From the NCBI GenBank assembly GCA_020025755.1, contig JAHHRO010000011.1, forward strand, positions 1 to 51,816: 51,816 nucleotides of DNA, written 5' to 3'. The DNA comes from Butyricicoccus sp. GTDB taxonomy: Bacteria > Bacillota > Clostridia > Oscillospirales > Butyricicoccaceae. A program made the position numbers and the translations under genes. Below, in pieces: positions 8,099-16,373 of the stretch. The notes below the pieces were generated by a model. That model made no database searches. It was not told the origin of the DNA and saw only the letters and a program-made list of their open reading frames with translations. Numbering within the stretch: position 1 is the first letter of the stretch; the number at the start of each line of letters is the position of its first letter.

Positions 8099-8127
8099 AT
8101 AATACACCATTCTTGTAGGAAATACAA
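8099..8127 (-). promoter_or_regulatory. promoter for the NhaC-family gene
   Basis: On the minus strand, TTGTAT (8127-8122), a 17-base spacer and TATTAT (8104-8099), about 50 bases before the start codon. Confidence 0.65.
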
Positions 8128-8190
8128 GGGCGTTCCACCAACAAAATGCGGTTCACAACCAGAAGGAACACAAAATGTTGCAAAATAGCC

Positions 8191-8222
8191 AAAAAACCAA
8201 GGGGCAGTCCCCTTGGTTTTGA
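8191..8222 (-). terminator. terminator after the PAP2 phosphatase gene
   Basis: AAAACCAAGGGG (8193-8204), loop CAGT and CCCCTTGGTTTT (8209-8220) form a perfect 12-bp stem. On the minus strand it ends in a T-run. Confidence 0.85.
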
Positions 8223-8259
8223 TGGATACTTTCCTATCAAATGATAATGAGAAAGTGGT

Positions 8260-8817
8260 TTAGCGGCGTATCCGCTCAAATCGCACAGAGTCCCAGATCC
8301 GGTTGATGAGCCAGACAGAGATCAGCCCAATGAGAATGCCAAGCAGTGCACCGCCGAGGACATCGGAGGGATAATGTACGCCGACATACAGACGCGAAAG
8401 TCCGATCAATACCGCCAGCAGGGTACATGCTGCGCCGCCCTTTGGGAAGTAGCACAGACAAGCAGTCGCGGCGCAGAAGGAGGAAAGGGTATGCCCCGAG
8501 GGGAAGGAATAAACATCTCCGGGATGCACGAGCGGCACGATCTCAGAATAGGTAACAAAGGGACGCGAGCGGGCGACGATGTTCTTGATACCAAAATTGC
8601 CGATAAGCAGTCCAAGCAAAAGTGCAGTCAGCATGGCAAGTCCGCACCTGCGTGTTTTGGGGCGGATGAGCAGGATGAGTGATAGCACGATCCAGACAAT
8701 GCCTGCATTGCCCAGAGAAGTAATGAAAACAACAATGGGGTCCAAGATGGTGTGGCGCAGGCTGGTGACGATCCAGCTGAGCATAGTGTAGTCGAACCCC
8801 TGTATCCATTCGATCAT
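8260..8817 (-). CDS. PAP2 superfamily membrane phosphatase
   Basis: A 185-residue membrane phosphatase of the type-2 phosphatidic acid phosphatase superfamily; likely substrates are undecaprenyl pyrophosphate or phosphatidylglycerol phosphate. The three catalytic motifs are present: KNIVARSRP near residue 78, SFPSGHT near 104 (proton-relay His) and SRLYVGVHYPSD near 142 (nucleophilic His). About five or six helices surround them. It is transcribed alone, from a promoter divergent from the leucine leader, and ends at its own terminator. UppP-like dephosphorylation of the lipid carrier is the best guess, but PAP2 sequence does not fix the lipid. Confidence 0.85.
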   Translation of the reverse strand: MIEWIQGFDYTMLSWIVTSLRHTILDPIVVFITSLGNAGIVWIVLSLILLIRPKTRRCGLAMLTALLLGLLIGNFGIKNIVARSRPFVTYSEIVPLVHPGDVYSFPSGHTLSSFCAATACLCYFPKGGAACTLLAVLIGLSRLYVGVHYPSDVLGGALLGILIGLISVWLINRIWDSVRFERIRR

Positions 8818-8855
8818 GGTCGATACCTCCGAAATTTTTTACTTCTAATGATTCT

Positions 8856-8884
8856 ATTGTATAGAATAGGGCGCATAGATGCAA
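8856..8884 (-). promoter_or_regulatory. promoter for the PAP2 gene
   Basis: On the minus strand, TTGCAT (8884-8879), a 17-base spacer and TACAAT (8861-8856). It lies back to back with the leucine promoter, whose -35 begins 26 bases away. Confidence 0.75.
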
Positions 8885-8909
8885 GCAAATAAATTCTGCA
8901 AAATTCCTC

Positions 8910-8938
8910 TTGACAGATGCTTCTAAATGGTCTATGAT
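8910..8938 (+). promoter_or_regulatory. promoter for the leucine operon
   Basis: TTGACA (8910-8915), a 17-base spacer and TATGAT (8933-8938), close to consensus. The predicted transcript start is near 8945, just before the T-box stem I. Confidence 0.85.
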
Positions 8939-8944
8939 ATATCC

Positions 8945-9245
8945 AAGGTCTTTCACAGACTAAATGATAAAAGCAATGAACGAGTAAAGTAGTCGTGTGC
9001 TTTGGTTTCAGAGAACTGTTGGTTGGTGCGAAACAGGATCAGACGCAGGATGAAGCTCACTCGGGAGCTGTGGACTGAACACATAAGTAAGTCTTACCGG
9101 TTTGTTCCACCGTTAAAGGGAAAGCGCATTGTTGGATGCGTACAGAGTGGTCGCCCCCTAACAGGGCGGCAATAAGAGTGGTAACGCGGAGTTTGTGGCT
9201 TCGTCTCTTAAAAGTATTTTTAAGGGACGGAGCCTTTTTGTTTTG
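8945..9245 (+). promoter_or_regulatory. T-box leader, leucine specifier CTC, controlling leuA-leuC-leuD-leuB
   Basis: A tRNA-sensing leader. The stem I landmarks are GAGTAAAGTAG near 8982 and GGTGCGAAACAG near 9025. The specifier loop reads GAAG-CTC-ACTCGGGAGC, with CTC at 9056-9058, fitting uncharged tRNA-Leu. The T-box proper AAGAGTGGTAACGCGG is at 9174-9189. The overlapping terminator (9197-9241) is a 17-bp stem followed by TTTTT. When tRNA-Leu is uncharged it pairs with the T-box, and the antiterminator allows transcription of the leucine genes. Confidence 0.93.
9197..9241 (+). terminator. regulated terminator of the leucine T-box
   Basis: GGCTTCGTCTCTTAAAA (9197-9213) pairs with TTTTAAGGGACGGAGCC (9218-9234), followed by a T-run. 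It competes with the antiterminator that includes the T-box sequence. Confidence 0.88.
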
Positions 9246-9282
9246 TCCCGTACTCTGGTAAATTTTGAGGAGGCTTTTGAAC

Positions 9283-10797
9283 ATGGGAAGAACGATTCGG
9301 ATTTTTGATACCACATTACGGGATGGAGAACAATCACCCGGATGCAGTATGAACCTCAACGAGAAGATCGAGGTTGCAAAGCAGCTCGAAGCGATGCATG
9401 TAGATATCATCGAAGCAGGGTTTGCGATCGCGTCGCCGGGAGATGCCGCTGCGATCTCCGCGATCGCGCAGCATGTGCAGGATTCCGTGGTCTGTTCGCT
9501 GGCACGCTGTGCGGAGAAGGATATCGATGCTGCCTATCATGCCATCAAACGTGCAAACGCAGCACGCATCCATGTATTTCTGGCTACGTCGCCGCTGCAC
9601 ATGCAGTATAAGCTGGGCATGACACCGGAACAGGTACTCGAAAGCATTGCACATCATGTAGCCTACGCAAAGCAGTATATGGCAGATATCGAGTTTTCGG
9701 CGGAGGATGCGTGCCGTTCCGACAAGGATTTCCTGTGCCGTACTTTTGAGACTGCGATCCGCGCCGGAGCAACGACCCTCAATATTCCGGATACGGTTGG
9801 ATATATGGCACCGGAGGAATATGCGGCACTGGTGCGCTATGTGACCGAGCATACAGAGGGCATCGAGCGGGCGGTGTTATCCTGCCATTGTCACAATGAT
9901 CTGGGTATGGCGGCTGCAAATTCACTCGCCGGCGTGGAAGCCGGTATTGGGCAGATCGAATGTACCATCAACGGGATCGGCGAACGTGCAGGCAATGCCG
10001 CGATGGAGGAATGTGTCATGGCACTGCATGTGCGCAGGGATCATTATAATGCAGATTGCAAGATCGATACCAAACAGATCTACCGCGCAAGCCGCCTGAT
10101 CCAAACCATTACCGGTGTACCGGCTGCACCGACTAAGCCCATTATTGGAGCCAACGCCTTTGCCCATGAATCGGGGATCCATCAGCATGGTGTACTGGCA
10201 AATAAGGAAACCTATGAGATTATGACACCGGAATCGGTGGGCATTCCACAGAACTCCATTGTACTGGGCAAGCACTCTGGACGGCACGCATTTGAAGACC
10301 GCTTGAGAGAACTCGGCTACACACTCTCGCCGGAGGAGATCGACCGCGTATTCGCTAAGTTCAAGCTGCTTGCAGACAAGAAAAAGAGTATCAAGGATCG
10401 TGATTTGGAGGCACTTGTTGGCGCAGTACCGGTTTCCGGTGAGGAACGCTACAAACTGCTTGATTTTGTGATCAATTCGGGAAACTCGATCACCTCAACA
10501 GCGGTGATTCGGATTCAGTATGGAGAGGAAACGCGTGAGCGGGTTGCAGCCTCTGATGGCCCGATCAATGCCGCGTTCCGTGCGATCAATAAGATCGTAG
10601 GACAGGATATCGTATTGGAGGATTATGCGCTCAAGGCGATGACCGATGGAGAGGACGCGCAGGGCGAGGCGATCGTTAAGATCTCGCCAGAGGAGGGCGG
10701 TCCGATCGTCACCGGCCGTGGGGTTGCCGTGGATGTGATCGAAGCCTCCATTAAGGCGTATATCAATGGGATCAATAAGCTGATGATGGAATTGTGA
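9283..10797 (+). CDS. leuA: 2-isopropylmalate synthase
   Basis: First enzyme of leucine synthesis: condenses acetyl-CoA with 2-oxoisovalerate to 2-isopropylmalate. It has 504 residues, the usual bacterial length. The catalytic DTTLRDGEQSPG is at residues 8-19, the divalent-metal ligands appear in CHCHNDLGMAAAN, and HESGIHQHGVL follows. The last 110 or so residues are the LeuA allosteric domain where leucine feedback acts. I use ATG 9283, 9 bases after GAGGAGG (9267-9273). First gene of the T-box operon; leuC starts 10 bases downstream. A citramalate synthase can look similar, but the leucine specifier and the leuCDB neighbours argue for LeuA. Confidence 0.95.
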   Translation: MGRTIRIFDTTLRDGEQSPGCSMNLNEKIEVAKQLEAMHVDIIEAGFAIASPGDAAAISAIAQHVQDSVVCSLARCAEKDIDAAYHAIKRANAARIHVFLATSPLHMQYKLGMTPEQVLESIAHHVAYAKQYMADIEFSAEDACRSDKDFLCRTFETAIRAGATTLNIPDTVGYMAPEEYAALVRYVTEHTEGIERAVLSCHCHNDLGMAAANSLAGVEAGIGQIECTINGIGERAGNAAMEECVMALHVRRDHYNADCKIDTKQIYRASRLIQTITGVPAAPTKPIIGANAFAHESGIHQHGVLANKETYEIMTPESVGIPQNSIVLGKHSGRHAFEDRLRELGYTLSPEEIDRVFAKFKLLADKKKSIKDRDLEALVGAVPVSGEERYKLLDFVINSGNSITSTAVIRIQYGEETRERVAASDGPINAAFRAINKIVGQDIVLEDYALKAMTDGEDAQGEAIVKISPEEGGPIVTGRGVAVDVIEASIKAYINGINKLMMEL

Positions 10798-10807
10798 GGG
10801 ATAAGCA

Positions 10808-12091
10808 ATGGGAATGACAATGACACAAAAGATTTTGGCAAAGCACGCCGGACTTTCCGAGGTACATGCCGGACAGCTCATCGAAGCTGCGGTAGATTTA
10901 ACGCTTGCCAATGATATCACAGGGCCGGTTGCCATTCGGGAAATGGAAAAGGCTGGCTTTACCAGTGTATTTGACCGGAAAAAGATCGCGCTGGTCATGG
11001 ATCACTTTGCACCCAATAAGGATATCAAATCCGCAGAGCAGTGCCTGACCTGCCGCACCTTTGCCAAAAAACATGGGATCGTACATTTCTATGATGTGGG
11101 AGAAATGGGCGTTGAACACGCGCTCCTGCCGGAAAAGGGACTCACCGCAGCCGGAGAGCTCATCATCGGCGCGGACTCGCACACCTGTACCTATGGTGCA
11201 GTCGGGGCATTCTCGACTGGTGTCGGCTCGACCGATCTGGCAGCAGGCATGGCGACCGGAAAAGCGTGGTTCAAGGTTCCCTCTGCGATCCGGTTTGTAC
11301 TCAAGGGGAAAAAAGCACCTTGGGTATCGGGAAAGGATGTCATCTTACATATCATTGGTAAGATCGGCGTAGACGGTGCGCTGTATCGCTCAATGGAATT
11401 TACAGGCGAGGGCGTTGCCTCGCTTTCCATGGATGACCGCTTCACCATTTGTAATATGGCGATCGAGGCAGGCGCAAAGAACGGCATTTTCCCTGTAGAT
11501 GCACACACGGTGGACTATATGCGCGGACGCGTACAGCGTGAGATCACGGTGTTTGAGCCGGACGCAGATGCAGGATATGATGAAACCTATGAGATCGATC
11601 TGTCCCAGCTGCGCCCGACGGTTGCCTGTCCTCATCTTCCCGAAAACACCAAGACCATTGATGAACTCGAGAAGATCGAGATCCAGCAGGCGGTGATCGG
11701 TTCGTGTACAAACGGGCGCATCGAGGATATGCGCCTTGCTGCCGAGATCCTCAAGGGGCGGCATGTTGCAGACGGAGTGCGCACGATCATCATTCCGGCA
11801 ACGCAGGCGGTCTATCTCCAGTGCATCGAGGAAGGACTTGCGAAGATCTTCATTCAGGCTGGTGCGATCGTTTCGACGCCGACCTGCGGTCCGTGCCTTG
11901 GCGGACACATGGGGATTCTGGCACAGCATGAGCGTGCGATCTCTACGACCAACCGTAATTTTGTGGGACGCATGGGGCATATCACGAGTGAAATTTATCT
12001 GGCAAGTCCGGCAGTCGCGGCGGCATCTGCTGTGATGGGATATATCTGCGCACCGGAAGACGTACTGGAAAAGGGAGGTTTTTCTTTATGA
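10808..12091 (+). CDS. leuC: 3-isopropylmalate dehydratase large subunit
   Basis: With LeuD it isomerises 2-isopropylmalate to 3-isopropylmalate by dehydration and hydration at a [4Fe-4S] cluster. It has 427 residues, the shorter archaeal/clostridial LeuC type. Cluster cysteines are visible in VIGSCTNGR (about residue 300) and TCGPCLGGH (about 360). GADSHTCTYGA and STDLAAGMATGKAWFK are further aconitase-family blocks. Start ATG 10808 follows a GAGGG overlapping the leuA stop. Its last bases overlap the leuD start (ATGA), so the two subunits are translationally coupled. Confidence 0.95.
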   Translation: MGMTMTQKILAKHAGLSEVHAGQLIEAAVDLTLANDITGPVAIREMEKAGFTSVFDRKKIALVMDHFAPNKDIKSAEQCLTCRTFAKKHGIVHFYDVGEMGVEHALLPEKGLTAAGELIIGADSHTCTYGAVGAFSTGVGSTDLAAGMATGKAWFKVPSAIRFVLKGKKAPWVSGKDVILHIIGKIGVDGALYRSMEFTGEGVASLSMDDRFTICNMAIEAGAKNGIFPVDAHTVDYMRGRVQREITVFEPDADAGYDETYEIDLSQLRPTVACPHLPENTKTIDELEKIEIQQAVIGSCTNGRIEDMRLAAEILKGRHVADGVRTIIIPATQAVYLQCIEEGLAKIFIQAGAIVSTPTCGPCLGGHMGILAQHERAISTTNRNFVGRMGHITSEIYLASPAVAAASAVMGYICAPEDVLEKGGFSL

Positions 12092-12585
12092 TCGTACAGG
12101 GTTCTGTTTTTAAGTATGGAGATAATGTGGATACCGATGTCATCATTCCGGCGCGTTACCTCAATATTGCCGATCCGGCAGAGCTCTCCACCCATGCGAT
12201 GGAGGATATTGATGCCGAGTTTGTACACCGCGTACAGCCCGGGGATCTGATCGTTGCAAACCGTAACTTTGGCTGCGGTTCTTCTCGCGAGCACGCGCCG
12301 CTCGTACTGCGCGAAAATAAGGTATCGTGTGTGATTGCGGCATCGTTTGCGCGGATCTTTTACCGCAACGCGATCAACATCGGCTTACCCATTCTGGAGT
12401 GTGCGGAGGCGGCAGAACGCATCGCGGCAGGGGATGTCGTATCCGTGGATTTTGACACCGGATGCATTACCAATCTCACAAAACACGAGACCTATCAGGC
12501 GGCGGCATTCCCGCCCTTTATTCAGAAGATCATCACGGCAGGTGGACTGCTTGCATCCCTGAGAGAAAGAGAACAGGAGGACTGA
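12088..12585 (+). CDS. leuD: 3-isopropylmalate dehydratase small subunit
   Basis: The swivel-domain partner of LeuC in the leucine isomerase. It has 165 residues, usual for the short LeuD that goes with 420-residue LeuC. Typical features are GDNVDTDVIIPARYL at the N-terminus and the substrate loop NFGCGSSREHAP at about residue 60. The start overlaps the leuC stop by 4 bases and AAGGGAGG lies upstream. leuB begins 5 bases after its stop, behind AGGAGG formed by the end of this gene. Confidence 0.95.
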   Translation: MIVQGSVFKYGDNVDTDVIIPARYLNIADPAELSTHAMEDIDAEFVHRVQPGDLIVANRNFGCGSSREHAPLVLRENKVSCVIAASFARIFYRNAINIGLPILECAEAAERIAAGDVVSVDFDTGCITNLTKHETYQAAAFPPFIQKIITAGGLLASLREREQED

Positions 12586-12590
12586 CCGCT

Positions 12591-13667
12591 ATGGAATATA
12601 AAATTGCAGTCATCAAGGGGGACGGGATCGGACCGGAGATCGTTTCCGAAGCGATGGATGTTTTACAGTGCGTAGGGAAAAGATTTGGGCATACGTTCCG
12701 CTTTCAGGAAGTATTGGCTGGCGGCTGCTCCATCGACGCATACGGAAAGCCGCTGACGGAGGAGACCATCGCTGTGTGCAAGGAAGCGGATGCGGTACTG
12801 CTTGGTGCGGTGGGCGGCCCCAAATGGGATCATGTGCCAACGGAAAAGAGACCGGAAAAGGCACTGCTTGGATTGCGTGCGGCACTTGGGCTTTTTGCCA
12901 ATATCCGTCCTGCCATGCTGTATCCGATCCTTGCGCCTGCCTGTCCACTCAGGAAAGAGATCGTCGAGGGTGGTTTTGACCTTGTGGTATGCCGCGAACT
13001 GACAGGCGATGTCTATTTTGGTCAGCATTACCGAAAGGAAAGCGAGCGGGGCTGGGGCGAAGTGGGCTGTGACGACATGAACTATTCGGTGTATGAGGTC
13101 GAGCGCATTGCACGACGCGCGTTCGCTATGGCGCGTGTACGCGCAAAAAAAGTGACCAGCGTAGACAAGGCGAATGTGCTCGAGACCTCTCGGGTGTGGC
13201 GTGAAACCGTAACACGCGTTGCCAAAGAATATCCGGATGTTACGCTCGAGCACATGTATGTAGACAATGCAGCCATGCAGCTCATCCATGATCCGAAGCA
13301 GTTCGATGTGATCCTGACGGGCAACCTATTTGGGGATATCCTGTCTGACGAAGCCGCTATGCTCACCGGCTCCATCGGGATGCTGCCCTCGGCATCAATC
13401 GGGGAAAGCGGTGTTGGAATGTATGAACCCATTCACGGCTCTGCTCCTGATATTGCCGGAAAGGGGATCGCAAACCCTATCGCAACCATCTTATCCTGTG
13501 CCATGATGCTGCGCTATAGCTTTGGACTGGCAGAGGAGGCAGAGGCGATCGAAAGGGCGACCCAAAAAGCACTGGAGGAGGGCTGGCGCACGGCAGATCT
13601 TGCCGCAGGGCAAGGCACTGTCTGCTCGACCCATGAAATGGGTACAGCCATTTGTAAGTATATCTAA
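12591..13667 (+). CDS. leuB: 3-isopropylmalate dehydrogenase
   Basis: NAD-dependent oxidative decarboxylation of 3-isopropylmalate to the leucine keto acid. It has 358 residues. Family blocks: GDGIGPEIV at residues 10-18, LLGAVGGPKWD, the substrate arginines in RPEKALLGLR and RELTGDVYFG, and the Mg-binding D-rich GDILSDEAAML. GSAPDIAGKGIANP follows for NAD. I start at ATG 12591 behind ACAGGAGG; an upstream extension would overlap leuD in another frame and lacks a ribosome site. Last gene of the operon, closed by a terminator. The branched-chain aminotransferase is not in this window. Confidence 0.95.
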   Translation: MEYKIAVIKGDGIGPEIVSEAMDVLQCVGKRFGHTFRFQEVLAGGCSIDAYGKPLTEETIAVCKEADAVLLGAVGGPKWDHVPTEKRPEKALLGLRAALGLFANIRPAMLYPILAPACPLRKEIVEGGFDLVVCRELTGDVYFGQHYRKESERGWGEVGCDDMNYSVYEVERIARRAFAMARVRAKKVTSVDKANVLETSRVWRETVTRVAKEYPDVTLEHMYVDNAAMQLIHDPKQFDVILTGNLFGDILSDEAAMLTGSIGMLPSASIGESGVGMYEPIHGSAPDIAGKGIANPIATILSCAMMLRYSFGLAEEAEAIERATQKALEEGWRTADLAAGQGTVCSTHEMGTAICKYI

Positions 13668-13676
13668 AAGGAAACG

Positions 13677-13722
13677 ATACCCTGTATCCCAGACGGATAT
13701 GGGGTATATTTCTGCGTTTTTT
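13677..13722 (+). terminator. terminator of the leucine operon
   Basis: ATACCCTGTATCC (13677-13689), loop CAGAC and GGATATGGGGTAT (13695-13707) form a 13-bp stem with two G-T pairs, followed by a T-rich tract. Confidence 0.8.
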
Positions 13723-13775
13723 CCGATACAAAAATTGACAGAACAACCAAACCTTGGGAGAGTTTTAATTAAGTC

Positions 13776-13804
13776 TTGTAGTTTGAGGGGAAATGCGCTA
13801 AAAT
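13776..13804 (+). promoter_or_regulatory. promoter for the tagA-to-U32 gene run
   Basis: TTGTAG (13776-13781), a 17-base spacer and TAAAAT (13799-13804), 39 bases before the GTG start. A nearby TTGACA at 13735 has no -10 at the right distance. Confidence 0.65.
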
Positions 13805-13842
13805 AGATTTGATATAAAATGATTCAAAATGGAGAGGTATCC

Positions 13843-14580
13843 GTGAAAACTGCAAATATTTTAGGAGTTTCTTTTCATAATGTTACGCTCAAAGAGGCAG
13901 TCGATTGCGCAATGGAGCAGATTCGTGCAGGAAAGAAAGGATATGTCGTAACGCCCAACCCTGAAATCGTTTATGAGACCTTACAGGATACGGTGTTTCG
14001 TGATATCGTAAATCGTGCATCGCTTGTGCTTCCGGATGGGATCGGCGTCATTTATGCTGCACGTATTTTGGGGATACCGCTTGCCGGTAAGGTCCCCGGT
14101 ATCGATTTTGCAGATGCGCTCATGTATCGCATGTCGCAGGAAGGCATGCGCTTGTTCCTGCTTGGGGCAAAACCCGGCGTTGCACAGCAGGCAGCCGAAA
14201 ATCTGCAAAAGAAATACCCAGGACTGGTGATCGCCGGTACGCAGGATGGTTATTTTCAGGATGATCAACAGGCGATCGAGGCGGTCAAGGCTGTTGGCGG
14301 TGCGGATGTGATGTTCACCTGTCTCGGTGCACCCAAGCAGGAAAAGTTTATGGCTGGTCATCTGGATGAATTGCCGGTCACCCTGTCCTGCGGTCTGGGC
14401 GGCTCACTTGATGTATTTGCCGGAACGGTACAGCGTGCCCCCGAAATATTCATTCGTCTGAATTTGGAATGGTTTTATCGTCTGTGTAAGCAGCCAAGCC
14501 GAATTGGACGCATGATGAAGCTGCCGTTGTTCTTACTCATTGTGATAAAAACACGTTTGTTCGGAGGAAACAAAAAATAA
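13843..14580 (+). CDS. WecG/TagA/CpsF family glycosyltransferase
   Basis: A membrane-peripheral GT26-family enzyme that adds N-acetylmannosamine (or a related sugar) to an undecaprenyl-diphosphate-linked sugar during wall teichoic acid or other surface polymer synthesis. 245 residues. The donor/catalytic blocks are VTPNPEIVYE near residue 40, LPDGIGV near 62 (catalytic Asp) and TCLGAPKQEKF near 165. The basic, hydrophobic C-terminal tail fits the membrane-targeting appendage of TagA. I prefer GTG 13843, 6 bases after GGAGAGG, over ATG 13819, which has no ribosome site. First gene of a long plus-strand run. No other teichoic acid gene is nearby, so the exact polymer is unknown. Confidence 0.85.
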   Translation: MKTANILGVSFHNVTLKEAVDCAMEQIRAGKKGYVVTPNPEIVYETLQDTVFRDIVNRASLVLPDGIGVIYAARILGIPLAGKVPGIDFADALMYRMSQEGMRLFLLGAKPGVAQQAAENLQKKYPGLVIAGTQDGYFQDDQQAIEAVKAVGGADVMFTCLGAPKQEKFMAGHLDELPVTLSCGLGGSLDVFAGTVQRAPEIFIRLNLEWFYRLCKQPSRIGRMMKLPLFLLIVIKTRLFGGNKK

Positions 14581-14592
14581 GGTAGGTTTTTT

Positions 14593-15522
14593 ATGTTATT
14601 AGATTTTCGAGAGATCACGATCGAGGACAAAGTCCGTGTAGAGGCTTGTGCCCGTGCGCACAATTACCATTTATGTGAACACTGCTTTGTTGACCTGTAT
14701 ATCTGGCGTGGGCACTATCATACACAGATCTGTTTTCTGGAGGATTTCCTGCTCGTGAAAATGCAGGATGCTGAATCGGGACAGGAGATGTATCTTGCCC
14801 CCATTGGAGAAGGCAGTCTGTGCAAGCCGATCGCAGCTTTGCGAGAGGACGCAGCCGAGCGCGGCAATCCGTTTATCATGGTATCCGTTGCGGAGGATAT
14901 GATCCCGCGGATCGAGGCGTGCTGCCCCGATCAGTTTACCTTTTCCTATAATGAGGGTGCGGCGGATTATGTGTATCTGAGTGAAAAGCTGCAAACACTA
15001 TCCGGAAAGAAGCTGCAATCCAAGCGCAATCTGGTCAACCGTTTTCTCAGTACCTATGAGGGTCGCTGGAGCTATGAGGATATCACCAAGGAGAATGTGC
15101 GTGATGCACTGGAATTTCATTTCAAGTGGTGTGAACTCAATGGCTGCTCGAGAGAGCGTGAGTTTTTTGGTGAGACCTGCGCGATCGGGATCGGTTTCAA
15201 TTTCTGGGAGGAACTTGATCTGCGCGGCGGTATCCTGCGGCTGGATGGGGAAGTGATCGCGTTCACCTTTGGCTGTCAGGCGACGGATGATATGTATGTG
15301 GTACAGATCGAGAAAGCGGATCACAATATCCAAGGCGCATACCAGATGATCAACCAGCAATTTGTCAAGCGCAACTGTACGGGGGTCGTCTATGTCAACC
15401 GTGAGGAAGATCTCGGACTTGAGGGACTGCGCAAGGCAAAGCATTCTTACTATCCGGAATTCATGTCCAAGAAGTATGTCGCAGTTCCGGTCGAGGCTGC
15501 CAAAACAGAGGCTGCTGTATGA
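14593..15522 (+). CDS. DUF2156 (phosphatidylglycerol lysyltransferase C-terminal-like) protein
   Basis: A 309-residue soluble protein with the GNAT-related fold seen in the C-terminal half of MprF and in Fem-like aminoacyl transferases. It lacks the MprF membrane domain. Family stretches seen are YNEGAADYVY, GKKLQSKRNLVNRF, EFHFKWCELNGC and the final GLRKAKHSYYPEFMSKKY. It may use aminoacyl-tRNA to modify an unknown acceptor, but this is unproven for stand-alone members. Start ATG 14593 follows AAGGTAGG. Its stop overlaps the next gene start (ATGA), so it is coupled to an Eis-like acetyltransferase, a pairing that may matter for function. Confidence 0.75.
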   Translation: MLLDFREITIEDKVRVEACARAHNYHLCEHCFVDLYIWRGHYHTQICFLEDFLLVKMQDAESGQEMYLAPIGEGSLCKPIAALREDAAERGNPFIMVSVAEDMIPRIEACCPDQFTFSYNEGAADYVYLSEKLQTLSGKKLQSKRNLVNRFLSTYEGRWSYEDITKENVRDALEFHFKWCELNGCSREREFFGETCAIGIGFNFWEELDLRGGILRLDGEVIAFTFGCQATDDMYVVQIEKADHNIQGAYQMINQQFVKRNCTGVVYVNREEDLGLEGLRKAKHSYYPEFMSKKYVAVPVEAAKTEAAV

Positions 15523-16358
15523 TACGTTTTGCTGCATTGTCTGATCTCCCTGAGATCCGCGCCCTGTGGGAACTCTGCTTTCCCGATGACACCGGATTCA
15601 ATGACTATTATTTTGCGCATGACTTTGTGCTCGATACGACGCTGCTTTATGAGCTGGAGGGCAAGATCGCTGCCATGGTGCAGATGCTGCCCTATACTGT
15701 CCGCATTGGAGCAGAGCCGGTTTCTGCAACCTATATCTATGGTGCATGTACCCACCCCGATTTTCGGCGGCGGCATCTGATGTCTGCTCTTTTGGAGTGG
15801 AGTTTTGATTATGACAGAGCACATGGGGTGCAGGCTTCCATGCTGATCCCACAGGAAGCGTGGCTGTTTGATTTTTACCGTCCGTTTGGCTATGAGCCGC
15901 GGTTTACGCTCACAACGGCGATGGATCCCGTTTGCGAGCGGGCGGCGCATCCGGCACTTCGCAGGATGACAGCTGCGGATCTCCCACAATGTGCTGCTGT
16001 GTATCTTGCAAAAACAGCCGATCAGTCTTTGGCGGTCGTGCGTACACCGGAGCAGTGGCAGGCACAGCTTGCCCTGTTCGAGTCCCTTGGGGCAGGGGCA
16101 TTCGTGTGGGAAACACAGGGGGCTCTCACGGGATATGCTTTCGTCTGGCGAGAGGAAGACGGTATCTGGGCGCAGGAGTTTATGTGTCTGGAGGACGGCG
16201 ATGCATCTGCATTTCGAGCTGCACTTGCCGCAGAGACAAAAGCGGACGCAGTCCGCACCTGTATCCCCGATGCAGACGGAACATTCCTTGGTTGTATCAA
16301 GTGTTATGGTGAACGATCCATAGTACAGAACGGATACATCAATTTGATGTATAATTAA
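15519..16358 (+). CDS. Eis-like GNAT family N-acetyltransferase
   Basis: A 279-residue two-part acetyltransferase. The N-terminal GNAT core has the strand ATYIYGACTHPDFRRRHL, whose RRRHL stands for the acetyl-CoA pyrophosphate loop, followed by the LFDFYRPFGYE tail. A second diverged GNAT-like half follows, as in Eis/enhanced-intracellular-survival proteins, but the sterol-carrier-like third domain of Eis is missing or short. Substrate unknown; amines or peptidoglycan precursors are possible. Overlaps the DUF2156 stop by 4 bases and is followed after 15 bases by the DJ-1 gene, so it is co-transcribed. Confidence 0.75.
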   Translation: MIRFAALSDLPEIRALWELCFPDDTGFNDYYFAHDFVLDTTLLYELEGKIAAMVQMLPYTVRIGAEPVSATYIYGACTHPDFRRRHLMSALLEWSFDYDRAHGVQASMLIPQEAWLFDFYRPFGYEPRFTLTTAMDPVCERAAHPALRRMTAADLPQCAAVYLAKTADQSLAVVRTPEQWQAQLALFESLGAGAFVWETQGALTGYAFVWREEDGIWAQEFMCLEDGDASAFRAALAAETKADAVRTCIPDADGTFLGCIKCYGERSIVQNGYINLMYN

Positions 16359-16373
16359 AAGGAGAATGAAGCT

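Noticed and set aside
7412..8188. Plus-strand frame antisense to the NhaC-family gene
   Set aside because: Composition follows the complement of membrane codons; no start signal and crosses the promoter of nhaC.
13735..13740. TTGACA as the -35 of the tagA promoter
   Set aside because: No -10 hexamer lies 16-18 bases further; the pair at 13776/13799 fits better.
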